DNA of 64,000 nt from Streptomyces aureocirculatus. GTDB taxonomy: Bacteria; Actinomycetota; Actinomycetes; Streptomycetales; Streptomycetaceae. Positions within the stretch are counted from its first letter, which is position 1; each line of letters begins with the position of its first letter. The DNA is taken from assembly GCF_000720475.1 (NCBI RefSeq), contig NZ_JOAP01000016.1, positions 1-64,000 of the forward strand, read 5' to 3'. Below, one piece after another: positions 16,442 to 26,044 of this stretch. The notes beneath the pieces were generated by a model that did not search any database, was not told where the DNA came from, and worked only from the letters and a program-made list of their open reading frames with translations. The position numbers and the translations under genes were made by a program.

Positions 16442-17230
16442 ATGAACGACACCACATCAGTCCTGCCCGGCGCCGGCCTCCTCGACGGCAAGGTCGCCTT
16501 CATCACCGGGGCCGGTCGCGGCATCGGCGCCGCGGCGGCGCGGCTCTTCGCCCGCGAAGGCGCCCGCGTGCTCCTCGCCGCCCGCACGGAGGACCAGTTG
16601 AAGAGGGTGAGTGAGGAGGTTCGTGCGGGTGGCGGGATCGCGGACCACGCCGTGTGCGATCTCGGCGACGCCGACAGCGTCCGGGGCGCCGTCGACCGGG
16701 CCGTGGAGCTGTACGGGCGGCTCGACGTCGCCTTCAACAACGGCGCGACGGGACAGCCGCCCGGCCCTATGGACCAGTTGTCGGAAGCCGACTTCGACCG
16801 CGTCTGCGCCGTGAACCTGAAGGGCCCGTGGCTGGCCATGAACGCCGAGGTCGCCGCCATCCGCGCCACGGCGGGCCGCGGGGCCATCGTCAACACCTCA
16901 AGCGTCGGCAGCCTCCTCGCCAACCCCGCGCTGCCCGCGTACGGAGCGACGAAGCGGGCGGTCAACAGCCTCACCGCGTCCGCCGCCGTCACCTACGGCC
17001 CGGAGGGCATCCGCGTCAACGCCGTCGCCCCCGGAACCACGCTCACCGAGATGCTCCGCGAGTGGGACGACAAGTCCCCCGGCACCATCGACCACCTCAA
17101 CGCCCAGACGCCGCTGGGCCGCGCCGCCGACCCGGACGAGATCGCCCAGGCCGCCGCCTGGCTCCTCAGCGACCGCTCCTCCTACGTCACCGGCACGGTC
17201 CTGCGGGTCGACGGCGGCATGTGGGCCTGA
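16442..17230 (+). CDS. Short-chain dehydrogenase/reductase
   Basis: A 262-residue classical SDR. TGAGRGIG (residues 20-27) binds the NAD(P) cofactor, NTSSV supplies the serine, and YGATKRAV the Tyr/Lys pair. The end GTVLRVDGGMWA is usual for FabG-like enzymes. In AFNNGATG the usual NNAG is altered to NNGAT, mildly unusual. The start is the ATG after a short intergenic gap. It diverges from the MmyB-type regulator, its likely controller. The substrate is unknown. Confidence 0.9.
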   Translation: MNDTTSVLPGAGLLDGKVAFITGAGRGIGAAAARLFAREGARVLLAARTEDQLKRVSEEVRAGGGIADHAVCDLGDADSVRGAVDRAVELYGRLDVAFNNGATGQPPGPMDQLSEADFDRVCAVNLKGPWLAMNAEVAAIRATAGRGAIVNTSSVGSLLANPALPAYGATKRAVNSLTASAAVTYGPEGIRVNAVAPGTTLTEMLREWDDKSPGTIDHLNAQTPLGRAADPDEIAQAAAWLLSDRSSYVTGTVLRVDGGMWA

Positions 17231-17252
17231 CACCAGAACCTCGGGTCCCAGC

Positions 17253-18422
17253 TCAGTTCGTACGGGTGCCTCGGCGCCATACCTCCGCCACCAGCGGCAC
17301 CCCCGGCCGGTACGCCAGGTGCACATGGCTCGGGGCGTCCAGGAGCGCCAGGTCCGCGCGCGCACCCGGGGAGAGGCGGCCCACGTCCGTGCGCCGCAGG
17401 GCCGCCGCGCCGCCCGCCGTCGCCGCCCACAGTGCCTCGTCCGGGGTCATGCCCATGTCCCGTACGGCAAGCGCGATGCAGAACGGGACCGACGACGTGA
17501 AGGACGAGCCCGGGTTGCAGTCCGTGGACAGGGCCACCGTCGCGCCCGCGTCCAGGAGGCGCCGTGCGTCCGGCCACTCGGCGCGGGTGGAGAACTCGGC
17601 GCCGGGCAGGAGGGTCGCCACCGTGCCGCTGTTCGCGAGGGCGTCGACGTCCGCGTCGGTGAGGTGCGTGCAGTGGTCGGCCGAGGCCGCGTCCAGCTCC
17701 ACGGCAAGCTGGACGCCGGGGCCGTAGGAGAGCTGGTTGGCGTGGACGCGGGGGTGCAGGCCCTTCGCCTTGCCCGCCGTCAGGATCGTCCGCGCCTGGT
17801 CACCGTCGAACGCGCCCTTCTCGCAGAACACGTCCACCCAGCGGGCGTGCGGCGCGCATGCCTCCAGCATCTCGCCGGTGACGAGTTCCACGTACGCCGC
17901 CGGGTCCTCGGCGTAGTCCGGCGACACGATGTGGGCGCCCAGGAACGTCACCTCGTCGGTGTGGCGCGCCGCGATGCGCAGGGCGCGGGCCTCGTCCTGC
18001 GTCGTCAGGCCGTAGCCCGACTTCGTCTCGAACGTGGTGGTGCCCTGGAGCAGGGCCTCTCGGAGGTAGCGGGTGACGTTCGCTTCGAGTTCGGCGTCCG
18101 TGGCCGCGCGGGTCGCCGTGACCGTGGTGCGGATGCCGCCCGCTTCGTAGGGGCGGCCCTCCATGCGGGCGTTGAATTCCTTGGTGCGGTCGCCCGCGAA
18201 GAGCAGGTGGCTGTGGGAGTCGACGAAGCCGGGGATGGCCGCGCGGCCCTGTGCGTCGTACGTGTCGTCCGCCGCGGGCGCCTTGGCGGTCGGGCCCGCC
18301 CAGGCGACGGTTTCGCCCTCCAGGACGAGGGCCGCGTTCTCGATGAGGCCGAGGGGGCCCTCTCCCAGGGTGGGGTCGTTGGTGACGAGGGTGGCGATGT
18401 TGGTGATGGCGGTGGTGGTCAT
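17253..18422 (-). CDS. hutI: Imidazolonepropionase
   Basis: A 389-residue amidohydrolase that opens imidazolone-5-propionate to N-formimino-L-glutamate, the third step of histidine breakdown. Metal ligands are seen in [11 protein letters not shown] (HxH), [19 protein letters not shown] and [11 protein letters not shown]. The FETKSGYGL segment is typical of HutI. It lies downstream of hutF, separated by a 200-base inverted repeat, in the order hutU, allantoate-amidohydrolase-like, hutF, hutI. The ATG has a weak AGGACA site. It converges on the SDR gene. Confidence 0.95.
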   Translation of the reverse strand: MTTTAITNIATLVTNDPTLGEGPLGLIENAALVLEGETVAWAGPTAKAPAADDTYDAQGRAAIPGFVDSHSHLLFAGDRTKEFNARMEGRPYEAGGIRTTVTATRAATDAELEANVTRYLREALLQGTTTFETKSGYGLTTQDEARALRIAARHTDEVTFLGAHIVSPDYAEDPAAYVELVTGEMLEACAPHARWVDVFCEKGAFDGDQARTILTAGKAKGLHPRVHANQLSYGPGVQLAVELDAASADHCTHLTDADVDALANSGTVATLLPGAEFSTRAEWPDARRLLDAGATVALSTDCNPGSSFTSSVPFCIALAVRDMGMTPDEALWAATAGGAAALRRTDVGRLSPGARADLALLDAPSHVHLAYRPGVPLVAEVWRRGTRTN

Positions 18423-18465
18423 TGTCCTGTCCGGAGATAGGGGTGCTGGCCGGGGGCCCTGCCGG

Positions 18466-18665
18466 GGGCTCCCCAATCCCGCCCCTTTCCCGAAACTGGG
18501 GCTCCGCCCCAGACCCCGTATCGGCGCTCCGCGCCTCGTCCTCAAACGCCGGACGGGCTGAAATTTCTCGCAGCACCGGCGAGAAATTCAGCCTCTCCGG
18601 CGTTTGAGGAGCGGGGTCTGGGGCGGAGCCCCAGGATCGGAGAAGGGGCGGGACTGGGGCGCCCC
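18466..18665. repeat. About 200-bp long inverted repeat made of two facing dispersed repeats
   Basis: Left and right halves are near-perfect reverse complements. The outer arms run GGGCTCCCCAATCCCGCCCC to its partner near 18645-18665. The middle arms are GGGGCTCCGCCCCAGACCCC and GGGGTCTGGGGCGGAGCCCC. The inner arms are CTCAAACGCCGGA/TCCGGCGTTTGAG and GCTGAAATTTCTCG/CGAGAAATTCAGC around a small loop at about 18571-18579. It fills most of the hutF-hutI gap and would fold into a long cruciform or RNA hairpin. Confidence 0.9.
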
Positions 18666-18672
18666 GCGAAGG

Positions 18673-20037
18673 TCAGTGCAACGCCGCCACCGCCTCCCCC
18701 AGCGCCGCCCCCACATCGGGGATCGCCGTGTGCGCCCCGTCGCGCACGACCTGGTGGCCGCCCACCACGGTGTGCCGGACATCCGCGGCGGAGGCGGCGA
18801 AGACGGCCACCTCCGCGCCGAGGCGGGGCACGGCCCCCGCGGTGCGGACGGAGTCGAGGGCGATGGTGGTGAAGTCGGCGAGGGCGCCGGGTTCGAGGGT
18901 GCCGGCGTCGGGCCAGCCGAGGGCGGCGTGGCCGTCGGCGGAGGCGGCCCGCAGGAGGGCGGCGGCGGTCCAGTGCCCACGGGTGTGGGACCGCAGGCGC
19001 TCGTCGAGCTCCATGGCTCGGGCCTCTTCGAAGAGGTCGATGACGGCGTGGCTGTCGCTGCCGAGGGACAGCGGGCTGCCGGCGCGCTGGAGGGCGGGCG
19101 CGGGCCCGATGCCGTCGGCGAGGTCCCGTTCGGTGGTGGGGCACATGCAGGTGCCGGTGCCGGAGCCGCCGATGAGGGCGATGTCCTCGTCGGTGAGGTG
19201 GGTGTTGTGCACGCCGGTCGTGCGGGGGCCGAGGACTCCGTGGTCGGCGAGCAGGCGGGTGGGGGTGCGGCCGTGGGCGGCGATACAGGCCTCGTTCTCG
19301 GCCTTCTGCTCGGAGAGGTGGACGTGCAGCGGGGCGCCGCGTACGGAGGCCCACTCGGCGACGGTCGCCAGTTGCCGTGCCGGGACGGCCCGTACGGAGT
19401 GCACGGCAGCGCCGATACGGGCGTGGTCGTGGTCCGACAGCAGCGACACCCGCTCGGCCCACGCCTGCGTCGTGCCGTCGGAGAAACGGAGCTGGTGGCG
19501 GTTGGGGGCCACGCCCCGCGTGGCGTCGATGAGGCCCGCGGCCACGTACGCCGTGTCGAGCAGGGTGATGCGGATGCCCGCGTCGGCCGCGGCGGCGATC
19601 AGCGCCTCACCCATCGCGTTCGGGTCGGCGTAGGGGGTGCCGCCGGGCGCGTGGTGCAGATAGTGGAACTCGCCGACGGCCGTGATCCCGGCCAGCGCCA
19701 TCTCGGCGTAAACGGCCCGCGCGAGGGCGTGGTACGTCTCGGGGGTGAGCCGGTCGGCGACCGAGTACATGACCTCGCGCCAGGTCCAGAACGTGCCGCT
19801 GCCGACCTGGACGGTGGAGCGCAGCGCGCGGTGGAAGGCGTGCGAGTGGGCGTTGGCGAGGCCGGGCAGGGTCAGGCCGCGCAGCACCGTCGCGCCGGGC
19901 GGCGGGGTCTCGACGCCCCGCCGGACGGCGGCGATCCGGCCGCCGGTGTCGATGTCGAGGGCGACGCCTGGCTCGACGACCGGGTCAAGCCAGGCGTGTT
20001 CCAGCCAGTACGTCGACTTCGGCGTCTGTGGCGTCAT
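18673..20037 (-). CDS. hutF: Formimidoylglutamate deiminase
   Basis: A 454-residue amidohydrolase-superfamily enzyme that deiminates N-formimino-L-glutamate to N-formyl-L-glutamate and ammonia. Motifs are GLANAHSHAFHRALR (metal HxH), VGEFHYLHH, VHLSEQKAENE (a HutF-typical segment), TGVHNTHL and GSDSHAVIDLFEEAR. The length fits HutF rather than chlorohydrolases. The ATG overlaps the upstream stop (ATGA). With hutI and hutU this points to the deiminase route (HutF then a deformylase) instead of formiminoglutamase. Confidence 0.92.
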   Translation of the reverse strand: MTPQTPKSTYWLEHAWLDPVVEPGVALDIDTGGRIAAVRRGVETPPPGATVLRGLTLPGLANAHSHAFHRALRSTVQVGSGTFWTWREVMYSVADRLTPETYHALARAVYAEMALAGITAVGEFHYLHHAPGGTPYADPNAMGEALIAAAADAGIRITLLDTAYVAAGLIDATRGVAPNRHQLRFSDGTTQAWAERVSLLSDHDHARIGAAVHSVRAVPARQLATVAEWASVRGAPLHVHLSEQKAENEACIAAHGRTPTRLLADHGVLGPRTTGVHNTHLTDEDIALIGGSGTGTCMCPTTERDLADGIGPAPALQRAGSPLSLGSDSHAVIDLFEEARAMELDERLRSHTRGHWTAAALLRAASADGHAALGWPDAGTLEPGALADFTTIALDSVRTAGAVPRLGAEVAVFAASAADVRHTVVGGHQVVRDGAHTAIPDVGAALGEAVAALH

Positions 20038-21329
20038 CGGCACGCGAGACCTTCCAGTACGTCCGCGAGGGCGTGCACCCCGGCCAGGCAGTCGTCCTCG
20101 TCGGCGTGCTCGGTGGGCGAGTGCGAGACGCCCGTGGGGTTGCGTACGAACAGCATGGCGGTCGGGATCGACTCGGACAAAATACCCGCGTCGTGTCCGG
20201 CCCCGGTGCCGAGCACCGGGAGGGCGCGCCCGGTGCGCTCGCGCAGGACCCGGCCCAGTTCGTCGCGCAGCGCGTGCTGGAACTCGACGACGGGCGTGAA
20301 GGACTCCCGGACGACGTCCACGTCGATGCCGTGCCGGTCCCCGTACTCGCGGGCCGCCTTCTCGATCGCCGTCACCACCGTGTCCAGGGTGTCCTGGTCG
20401 GCGGCCCGGGAGTCCAGCCAGCCGCGGACCAGGGAGGGGATGGCGTTGACGCCGTTCGGCTCGACGGCGATCTTGCCGAAGGTGGCGAGGGCACCCGTGA
20501 GTTCCGCCTCGCGGCGGGCCGCGAGGACCGTCTCGGCGTACGACAGCATGGGGTCCCTGCGGTCCACGAGGCGGGTGGTGCCCGCGTGGTTGGCCTCGCC
20601 GCGGAAGTCGAAGCGCCAGCGGCCGTGCGGCCAGATGGCGCTCGCGATGCCGACCGGGGCGCCGGAGCCCTCCCCGGAGCCGTTGTCGGACAGGGCGAGG
20701 GCGCGGCCCTGTTCCACGTGGAGTTCGACGAACGCGCCGATGCGGGCCAGGCGTTCGGGGTCGGGGCCGATGGCCGCCGGGTCGTACCCCGCTGCCTCCA
20801 TCGCCTGCGGGAGACTGACGCCGTCCGCGTCCCGCAGCTCGTACGCCGCTTCGCGGGTCAGCTTGCCCGCGGTGAGCCGGGAGCCCACGCAGGCCAGGCC
20901 GAAGCGGGCGCCCTCCTCGTCACCGAAGTTGGTGATGGCGAGGGGTTTGGTGAACTCGGCGCCGCGGGCCCGGAGTTCGTCCAGGGCGGCGAAGGAGGAC
21001 ACCACGCCGAGGGGGCCGTCGAACGCGCCGCCGTCCGGGACGGAGTCCAGGTGGGAACCGGTGACGACGGCGTCCCCCGCGGCAGGGTCGCCGAGCCATG
21101 CCCACTGGTTGCCGTTGCGGTCCGTCTCGTACGTCAGGCCGCGGGCCTCGGCCTGCTCCTGGAACCAGGTCCGGCAGTCGGCGTCCGCGCCCGTCCAGGC
21201 ATAGCGACGGTAGCCGCCGGTTTCGGGGTCGCGCCCGATGGGGCGCAGGTCATCCCACATGTGCGTGAAGGTTGCAGCCCGTCCGGCGTTTGAGGACGAG
21301 GCCGCAGGCCGATGCGACGGCGCGGTCAC
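20034..21329 (-). CDS. M20-family amidohydrolase (annotated as allantoate amidohydrolase) inside the hut operon
   Basis: A 431-residue dinuclear-metal peptidase-M20/AllC-like enzyme. Ligand motifs are [38 protein letters not shown] and the C-terminal [10 protein letters not shown]. Its usual annotation is allantoate amidohydrolase. Its place between hutU and hutF, with no hutG visible, suggests it may instead hydrolyse N-formylglutamate or a carbamoyl intermediate (inference). The GTG overlaps the hutU stop (GTGA) and has GGGAGG four bases upstream. With that start, the first 24 codons include a copy of the dispersed intergenic repeat (encoding SSSNAGRAA). An ATG at 21260 is a possible alternative without a ribosome site. 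Confidence 0.85.
   Translation of the reverse strand: MTAPSHRPAASSSNAGRAATFTHMWDDLRPIGRDPETGGYRRYAWTGADADCRTWFQEQAEARGLTYETDRNGNQWAWLGDPAAGDAVVTGSHLDSVPDGGAFDGPLGVVSSFAALDELRARGAEFTKPLAITNFGDEEGARFGLACVGSRLTAGKLTREAAYELRDADGVSLPQAMEAAGYDPAAIGPDPERLARIGAFVELHVEQGRALALSDNGSGEGSGAPVGIASAIWPHGRWRFDFRGEANHAGTTRLVDRRDPMLSYAETVLAARREAELTGALATFGKIAVEPNGVNAIPSLVRGWLDSRAADQDTLDTVVTAIEKAAREYGDRHGIDVDVVRESFTPVVEFQHALRDELGRVLRERTGRALPVLGTGAGHDAGILSESIPTAMLFVRNPTGVSHSPTEHADEDDCLAGVHALADVLEGLACR
21274..21311 (+). repeat. Dispersed repeat copy lying inside the 5' end of a coding region
   Basis: GCAGCCCGTCCGGCGTTTGAGG continues as ACGAG. It is the same module found at 8345, 18541-18610 and 26045. Read on the coding strand it supplies codons for SSSNAGRAA near the N-terminus of the M20 amidohydrolase. 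Confidence 0.85.
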
Positions 21330-22984
21330 TCGCCCTCCCGCATGGGGATGCGCACACCCCGGTCGTCGGCCACCGCGTCCGCGGACTCGTACCCGGCGTC
21401 CACATGCCGGATGACCCCCATGCCGGGGTCGTTGGTGAGCACGCGCCGCACCTTCTCGCCCGCGAGCTTCGTGCCGTCGGCGACCGAGACCTGGCCCGCG
21501 TGGATCGAGCGGCCCATGCCGACGCCGCCGCCGTGGTGCAGGGAGACCCAGCTCGCGCCGGACGCCACGTTCACCATCGCGTTGAGCAGGGGCCAGTCGG
21601 CGATCGCGTCGGAGCCGTCGAGCATGGCCTCGGTCTCGCGGTACGGGGAGGCGACGGAGCCGCAGTCCAGGTGGTCGCGGCCGATGGCGAGGGGGGCCTG
21701 GAGCTCGCCGGACGCCACCATGTCGTTGAAGCGCTCGCCCGCGCGGTCGCGCTCTCCGTAGCCGAGCCAGCAGATGCGGGCGGGCAGGCCCTGGAAGTGG
21801 ACGCGCTCACCGGCCATCTTGATCCAGCGGGCCAGGGACTCGTTCTCCGGGAAGAGGTCGAGGATCGCCTTGTCCGTCTTGTGGATGTCGGAGGCCTCGC
21901 CGGAAAGGGCCGCCCAGCGGAAGGGGCCCTTGCCCTCGCAGAAGAGGGGGCGGATGTAGGCGGGAACGAAGCCGGGGAAGGCGAAGGCCCGGTCGTATCC
22001 GGCCAGTTGGGCCTCGCCGCGGATGGAGTTGCCGTAGTCGAAGACCTCCGCGCCCGCGTCCATGAAGCCGACCATGGCCTCGACGTGCTTGGCCATGGAC
22101 TCACGGGCGCGGGTGGTGAAGCCCGCCGGGTCCTTGGCGGCGTACGCGGCCATGTCGTCGAAGTCGACGCCCGAGGGCAGATACGCGAGCGGGTCGTGGG
22201 CGGAGGTCTGGTCCGTCACGATGTCGATCGGCGCGCCCTCGGCGAGCAGCCGCGGCAGCAGGTCGGCGGCGTTGCCGAGCAGGCCGATGGAGAGCGGACG
22301 GCGGGCGTCGCGGGCCTCGACGGCGAGCTGGAGCGCGTGCTCCAGGGAGTCGGCCCTGACGTCCAGGTACTTGTGCTCGATGCGGCGCTCGATGGCGCGC
22401 GGGTCGCAGTCGATACAGATCGCGACGCCGTCGTTCATCGTCACGGCGAGCGGCTGGGCGCCGCCCATGCCACCGAGGCCCGCGGTGAGGGTGATCGTCC
22501 CGGCGAGCGTGCCACCGAACTTCTTGGCGGCGACGGCGGAGAACGTCTCGTACGTGCCCTGGAGGATGCCCTGGGTGCCGATGTAGATCCAGGAACCGGC
22601 GGTCATCTGGCCGTACATGGTGAGGCCGAGCGCCTCAAGGCGGCGGAACTCCTCCCAGTTCGCCCAGTCGCCGACCAGGTTGGAGTTGGCGATGAGCACG
22701 CGCGGCGCCCACTCGTGGGTCTGCATGACGCCGACGGGGCGGCCGGACTGGACGAGCATCGTCTCGTCCTGCTTGAGGGTCTTCAGGGTGCGCACCATCG
22801 CGTCGAAGGAGCGCCAGTCGCGGGCCGCCTTGCCGGTGCCGCCGTAGACGACGAGCTTGTCGGGGTGCTCGGCGACCTCCGGGTCGAGGTTGTTCTGCAG
22901 CATGCGCAGGGCCGCTTCCTGCTGCCATCCCAGGGCGCTCAGTTCAGTGCCGCGCGGGGCCCGTACGGGGCGGGGTCCTGACAT
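21326..22984 (-). CDS. hutU: Urocanate hydratase
   Basis: A 552-residue urocanase that hydrates urocanate to imidazolone-5-propionate using bound NAD as electrophile. Seen are [14 protein letters not shown], the NAD-binding [19 protein letters not shown], the catalytic-cysteine region [19 protein letters not shown] (shown in part) and [11 protein letters not shown]. The ATG has GAGGAGGCACCCCC upstream. It leads the hut operon, with overlapping downstream genes. A promoter with an overlapping dyad lies at 23024-23059. Histidine ammonia-lyase (hutH) is not in this window. Confidence 0.97.
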   Translation of the reverse strand: MSGPRPVRAPRGTELSALGWQQEAALRMLQNNLDPEVAEHPDKLVVYGGTGKAARDWRSFDAMVRTLKTLKQDETMLVQSGRPVGVMQTHEWAPRVLIANSNLVGDWANWEEFRRLEALGLTMYGQMTAGSWIYIGTQGILQGTYETFSAVAAKKFGGTLAGTITLTAGLGGMGGAQPLAVTMNDGVAICIDCDPRAIERRIEHKYLDVRADSLEHALQLAVEARDARRPLSIGLLGNAADLLPRLLAEGAPIDIVTDQTSAHDPLAYLPSGVDFDDMAAYAAKDPAGFTTRARESMAKHVEAMVGFMDAGAEVFDYGNSIRGEAQLAGYDRAFAFPGFVPAYIRPLFCEGKGPFRWAALSGEASDIHKTDKAILDLFPENESLARWIKMAGERVHFQGLPARICWLGYGERDRAGERFNDMVASGELQAPLAIGRDHLDCGSVASPYRETEAMLDGSDAIADWPLLNAMVNVASGASWVSLHHGGGVGMGRSIHAGQVSVADGTKLAGEKVRRVLTNDPGMGVIRHVDAGYESADAVADDRGVRIPMREGE

Positions 22985-23023
22985 GGGGGTGCCTCCTCGC
23001 ATGCTGTCCTGCTGTGACGTTGT

Positions 23024-23059
23024 TATTCACATCCTGCTGCCGTGAATAGAACTAGTCAA
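23024..23059 (-). promoter_or_regulatory. Candidate hutU promoter with overlapping operator
   Basis: On the minus strand TTGACT (23059-23054) and CAGGAT (23036-23031) are spaced 17 bases, a good -35/-10 pair. A dyad TATTCAC-N11-GTGAATA (23024-23048) covers the spacer and the -10 box, suggesting repressor control of the hut operon. The binding protein is not identified. Confidence 0.55.
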
Positions 23060-23095
23060 TAGCGTCATGGGGCAGCGGTCGCCGCGTACGGGTGA

Positions 23096-23122
23096 TTGTC
23101 TGGATCACATGGGTCCAGACAA
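23096..23122. promoter_or_regulatory. Perfect 9-bp dyad spanning a start codon
   Basis: TTGTCTGGA (23096-23104) and TCCAGACAA (23114-23122) are perfect reverse complements separated by nine bases that contain the ATG of the PLP decarboxylase gene. It could be a repressor operator over the start site or an mRNA hairpin hiding the start codon. Confidence 0.55.
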
Positions 23123-24536
23123 CTCCGCTCTCCCCTCCACTCCGCCCACCGCACTCCCCTCCGCTCCCCCCACCGCTCTCCCCGACCCCGCCGCCCGCCG
23201 CGACCAGGCCCTCCGCCGCGACCAGGCCGTCCGCGCCGCCGTCGAGCAGGGTCTCGTCGGCCCCGACCTGCCGCTCGCCGGGCTGCTCGACGTGGCGGGG
23301 ATACGGGCCTCGGCCGCCGCGCTGCGCGCCGCCTTCGACGAGGTCACCGCGCCCGGCACCCCCGTCCTGCACGCCTTCGCGGTGAAGGCGGCCCCGCTGG
23401 TCCCGGTGCTGCGGCTGCTCGCCGCCGCCGGGGTGGGGGCCGAGGTGGCGAGCCCTGGTGAGCTGGCTCTCGCCCGCGCCGCGGGCACGCCCCCGACGCA
23501 CACCGTCCTCGACTCCCCGGCCAAGACCCCGGCCGAACTGCGCGAGGCCCTCGCGCTCGGCATCGCCGTCAACGCCGACAACGCGCAGGAGCTGGCCCGC
23601 ATCGACGCGCTCGTGCGCTCCGCGCCCACCCGCTCACCCGTCGGGATACGGGTGAACCCGCAGGTCGGTGGTGGTGCCATCGAGGCGCTCTCGACGGCGA
23701 CCGCCACCTCCAAGTTCGGGGTGCCGCTACGGGACGAGGGCGCCCGGGAGTGGCTGGTGCGCGCGTACCTGGACCGTCCGTGGCTGACCCGACTGCACAC
23801 GCACTCCGGCTCGCAGGGCATGCCCCTGGAGCTGATGGCGGGCGGTGTCGCGGCCACGTACGCGCTCGCCGAGGAGATCAACGCCCGCGCGGGGCGGCGC
23901 CAGATCGACACGCTCGACATCGGCGGGGGGCTCCCCGTCAACTTCGCGTCGGACGAGGAGACGCCGACGTACGCCGACTACGCGCGGCTCCTCCGGCGCG
24001 AGGTGCCCGGGCTCTTCGACGGACGCTACGGCCTGGTCACCGAGTTCGGCCGGTCGCTGCTCGCCAAGCACGGGACGCTGCTCGCCCGCGTCGAGTACGT
24101 GAAGTCGGCGGGCGGCCGGGGCATCGCGCTGACGCACGCGGGCGTGCAGGTGGCGACGCGGACGGTGTACGTGCCCGAGTCCTGGCCCCTCAGGATCGCC
24201 GCGTACGACGCCAAGGGGCGCCCCAAGTCCGGTCCCGCCGTCCGCCAGGACATCGCGGGCCCGGCCTGCTTCGCCGGTGACCTGCTCGCCAGGGACCGGG
24301 AGCTGCCGCCACTCGAACAGGGCGACTACGTGGCCGTCCTGGACACCGGCGCCTACTGCTTCGCCCACCACTACTCGTACAACAGCCTGGTCAGGCCCGG
24401 TATCCATGGCTTCGTGGCCGATCCGCAGGAGGCGGGCGGCACGGTGCGGTTCGGCGTGGTGCGGGAGCCGCAGAGCGTGGCGGAGGTCGTCGCCGAGGCG
24501 GGCGGCGGGGTGCGGGACGCGCTGCGCGAGCTCTGA
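23109..24536 (+). CDS. PLP-dependent decarboxylase, diaminopimelate decarboxylase (fold III) family
   Basis: A 475-residue alanine-racemase-fold decarboxylase. HAFAVKAAPL holds the PLP lysine. HTHSGSQGM, the glycine loop LDIGGGLPVNF, EFGRSLLAKHG (in place of EPGR) and PACFAGDLL with the active-site Cys follow. Enzymes of this type act on diaminopimelate or other basic amino acids. The altered EFGR and a Pro-rich N-terminal extension suggest it is not the housekeeping LysA. There is no Shine-Dalgarno, and the start lies inside a perfect dyad, so a leaderless or structured start is possible. It diverges from hutU and precedes an amino-acid permease, a plausible substrate link. Confidence 0.8.
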   Translation: MGPDNSALPSTPPTALPSAPPTALPDPAARRDQALRRDQAVRAAVEQGLVGPDLPLAGLLDVAGIRASAAALRAAFDEVTAPGTPVLHAFAVKAAPLVPVLRLLAAAGVGAEVASPGELALARAAGTPPTHTVLDSPAKTPAELREALALGIAVNADNAQELARIDALVRSAPTRSPVGIRVNPQVGGGAIEALSTATATSKFGVPLRDEGAREWLVRAYLDRPWLTRLHTHSGSQGMPLELMAGGVAATYALAEEINARAGRRQIDTLDIGGGLPVNFASDEETPTYADYARLLRREVPGLFDGRYGLVTEFGRSLLAKHGTLLARVEYVKSAGGRGIALTHAGVQVATRTVYVPESWPLRIAAYDAKGRPKSGPAVRQDIAGPACFAGDLLARDRELPPLEQGDYVAVLDTGAYCFAHHYSYNSLVRPGIHGFVADPQEAGGTVRFGVVREPQSVAEVVAEAGGGVRDALREL

Positions 24537-24675
24537 GAGCACGGGACAACGAATCATGAGATCGCTCGACAACGAGCTCTGAGGATGCTCAACTCCCGCT
24601 TCACCGGCGCCCGGGGCGGGCAGAAGGTCCTCCCCAGCCGGCAGCGGCTCACCGTCACCCTCGGGGGAGGCTCCT

Positions 24676-26043
24676 GTGACGACGTCAGGAACGAGTGGCA
24701 CCACCGCACCACCGGCCGCCGAGGATCCGGGCCTGCGGCGCGTACTCGGCCCCAAGCTCCTTATCCTCTTCGTGATCGGCGACATCCTCGGCACCGGCAT
24801 CTACGCCACCACGGGCAAGGTCGCGGGGAAGGTCGGCGGCGCGCTGTGGGTGCCGTTCGCGATCGGGTTCGTCGTGGCGATCCTGACGGCGGCCTCGTAC
24901 GTGGAACTCGTCGGCAAGTACCCGAAGGCGGCGGGCGCGGCCCTCTACACGCAGAAGGCGTTCAAGGTCCCCTTCCTCACCTTCATCGTCGCGTTCATGG
25001 TGATGGCCTCCGGGCTCTCGTCGGCGAGCGCGGCGGCCCGCGCCTTCAGCGGCGACTATCTGGCCGAGCTGACCGGTGACGCGCTGCCCCCGACCCTGGT
25101 GGCCATCGCCTTCATCCTGGTGCTCGCGGCGCTGAACCTGCGCGGGGTCTCGGAGTCCGTGAAGACCAACGTCGTGCTCACGGTGGTCGAGCTGACCGGC
25201 CTGATGATCATCCTCGCGATCGGCGCGTGGGCGGTGTTCAGCGGGGACGGGGAGCCCGCGAGGCTCACCGAGTTCGAGGCGTCCGGCACCGGGTACGCCC
25301 TGATGACCGGCGTGCTCGGGGCCACGGCGCTCGGGTTCTTCGCCTTCGTGGGCTTCGAGGACTCGGTCAACATGGCCGAGGAGACCAAGGACCCGACGCG
25401 TACGTTCCCCAAGGCGATCTTCATCGGGGTCGCCGTCACCGGCACCATCTACGTCCTGGTGGCCCTGGTCTCCTCCCTCCTCGTGGACTACAGGACCCTG
25501 TCGGGCTCCAGCGGCCCCCTCCTGGAGGTGGTGAAGGCCGGTGGCGTCGACTTCCCGCACAAACTCTTCGCGCTCATCGCCCTGTTCGCGGTCACCAACT
25601 CGGCCCTCATCAACATCATGATGGCCTCACGCCTCTGCTACGGCATGGCCAACGAGCGCATCCTGCCGCGCGCGATGAGCCGTGTCCTGCCGCGCCGCCG
25701 CACCCCGATCGTCGGCATCGTCTTCGTCTCGCTGCTCGCCGTCGGCCTGGTCTCCACCGGCGAGATCGAGGGCCTCGGCGACACCACGGCGTTCCTGCTC
25801 CTGTGCGTGTTCGCCGTCGTCAACGTCGCGGTCCTCGTCCTGCGCCGCGACCCCGTCGACCACCACCACTTCCGCACCCCCACCGTCCTCCCCGTCCTCG
25901 GCGCCATCACCGCCCTCACCCTGGCCAGCCCCCTCGCCGACCGCCCGGCGGACGTCTACATCCGCGCGGGCGTGCTCCTCCTGATCGGCATCGCCCTGTG
26001 GGCGGTGAACAAGCTGGTGCTGCGGCGTGAGACGGACAAATAA
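24676..26043 (+). CDS. APC-superfamily amino-acid permease
   Basis: A 455-residue membrane transporter with about 12 helices. The first helix carries the APC substrate motif FVIGDILGTGIYATTGKVAG (as ILGTGIYA). GFFAFVGFEDSVNMAEETKDP is the conserved helix-6 and loop signature of amino acid/cationic permeases. The GTG start has GGGGGAGG five bases upstream. It lies 139 bases after the PLP decarboxylase gene in the same direction, so import and decarboxylation of the same amino acid is plausible. The dispersed repeat begins two bases after its stop. Confidence 0.88.
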   Translation: MTTSGTSGTTAPPAAEDPGLRRVLGPKLLILFVIGDILGTGIYATTGKVAGKVGGALWVPFAIGFVVAILTAASYVELVGKYPKAAGAALYTQKAFKVPFLTFIVAFMVMASGLSSASAAARAFSGDYLAELTGDALPPTLVAIAFILVLAALNLRGVSESVKTNVVLTVVELTGLMIILAIGAWAVFSGDGEPARLTEFEASGTGYALMTGVLGATALGFFAFVGFEDSVNMAEETKDPTRTFPKAIFIGVAVTGTIYVLVALVSSLLVDYRTLSGSSGPLLEVVKAGGVDFPHKLFALIALFAVTNSALINIMMASRLCYGMANERILPRAMSRVLPRRRTPIVGIVFVSLLAVGLVSTGEIEGLGDTTAFLLLCVFAVVNVAVLVLRRDPVDHHHFRTPTVLPVLGAITALTLASPLADRPADVYIRAGVLLLIGIALWAVNKLVLRRETDK

Positions 26044-26044
26044 A

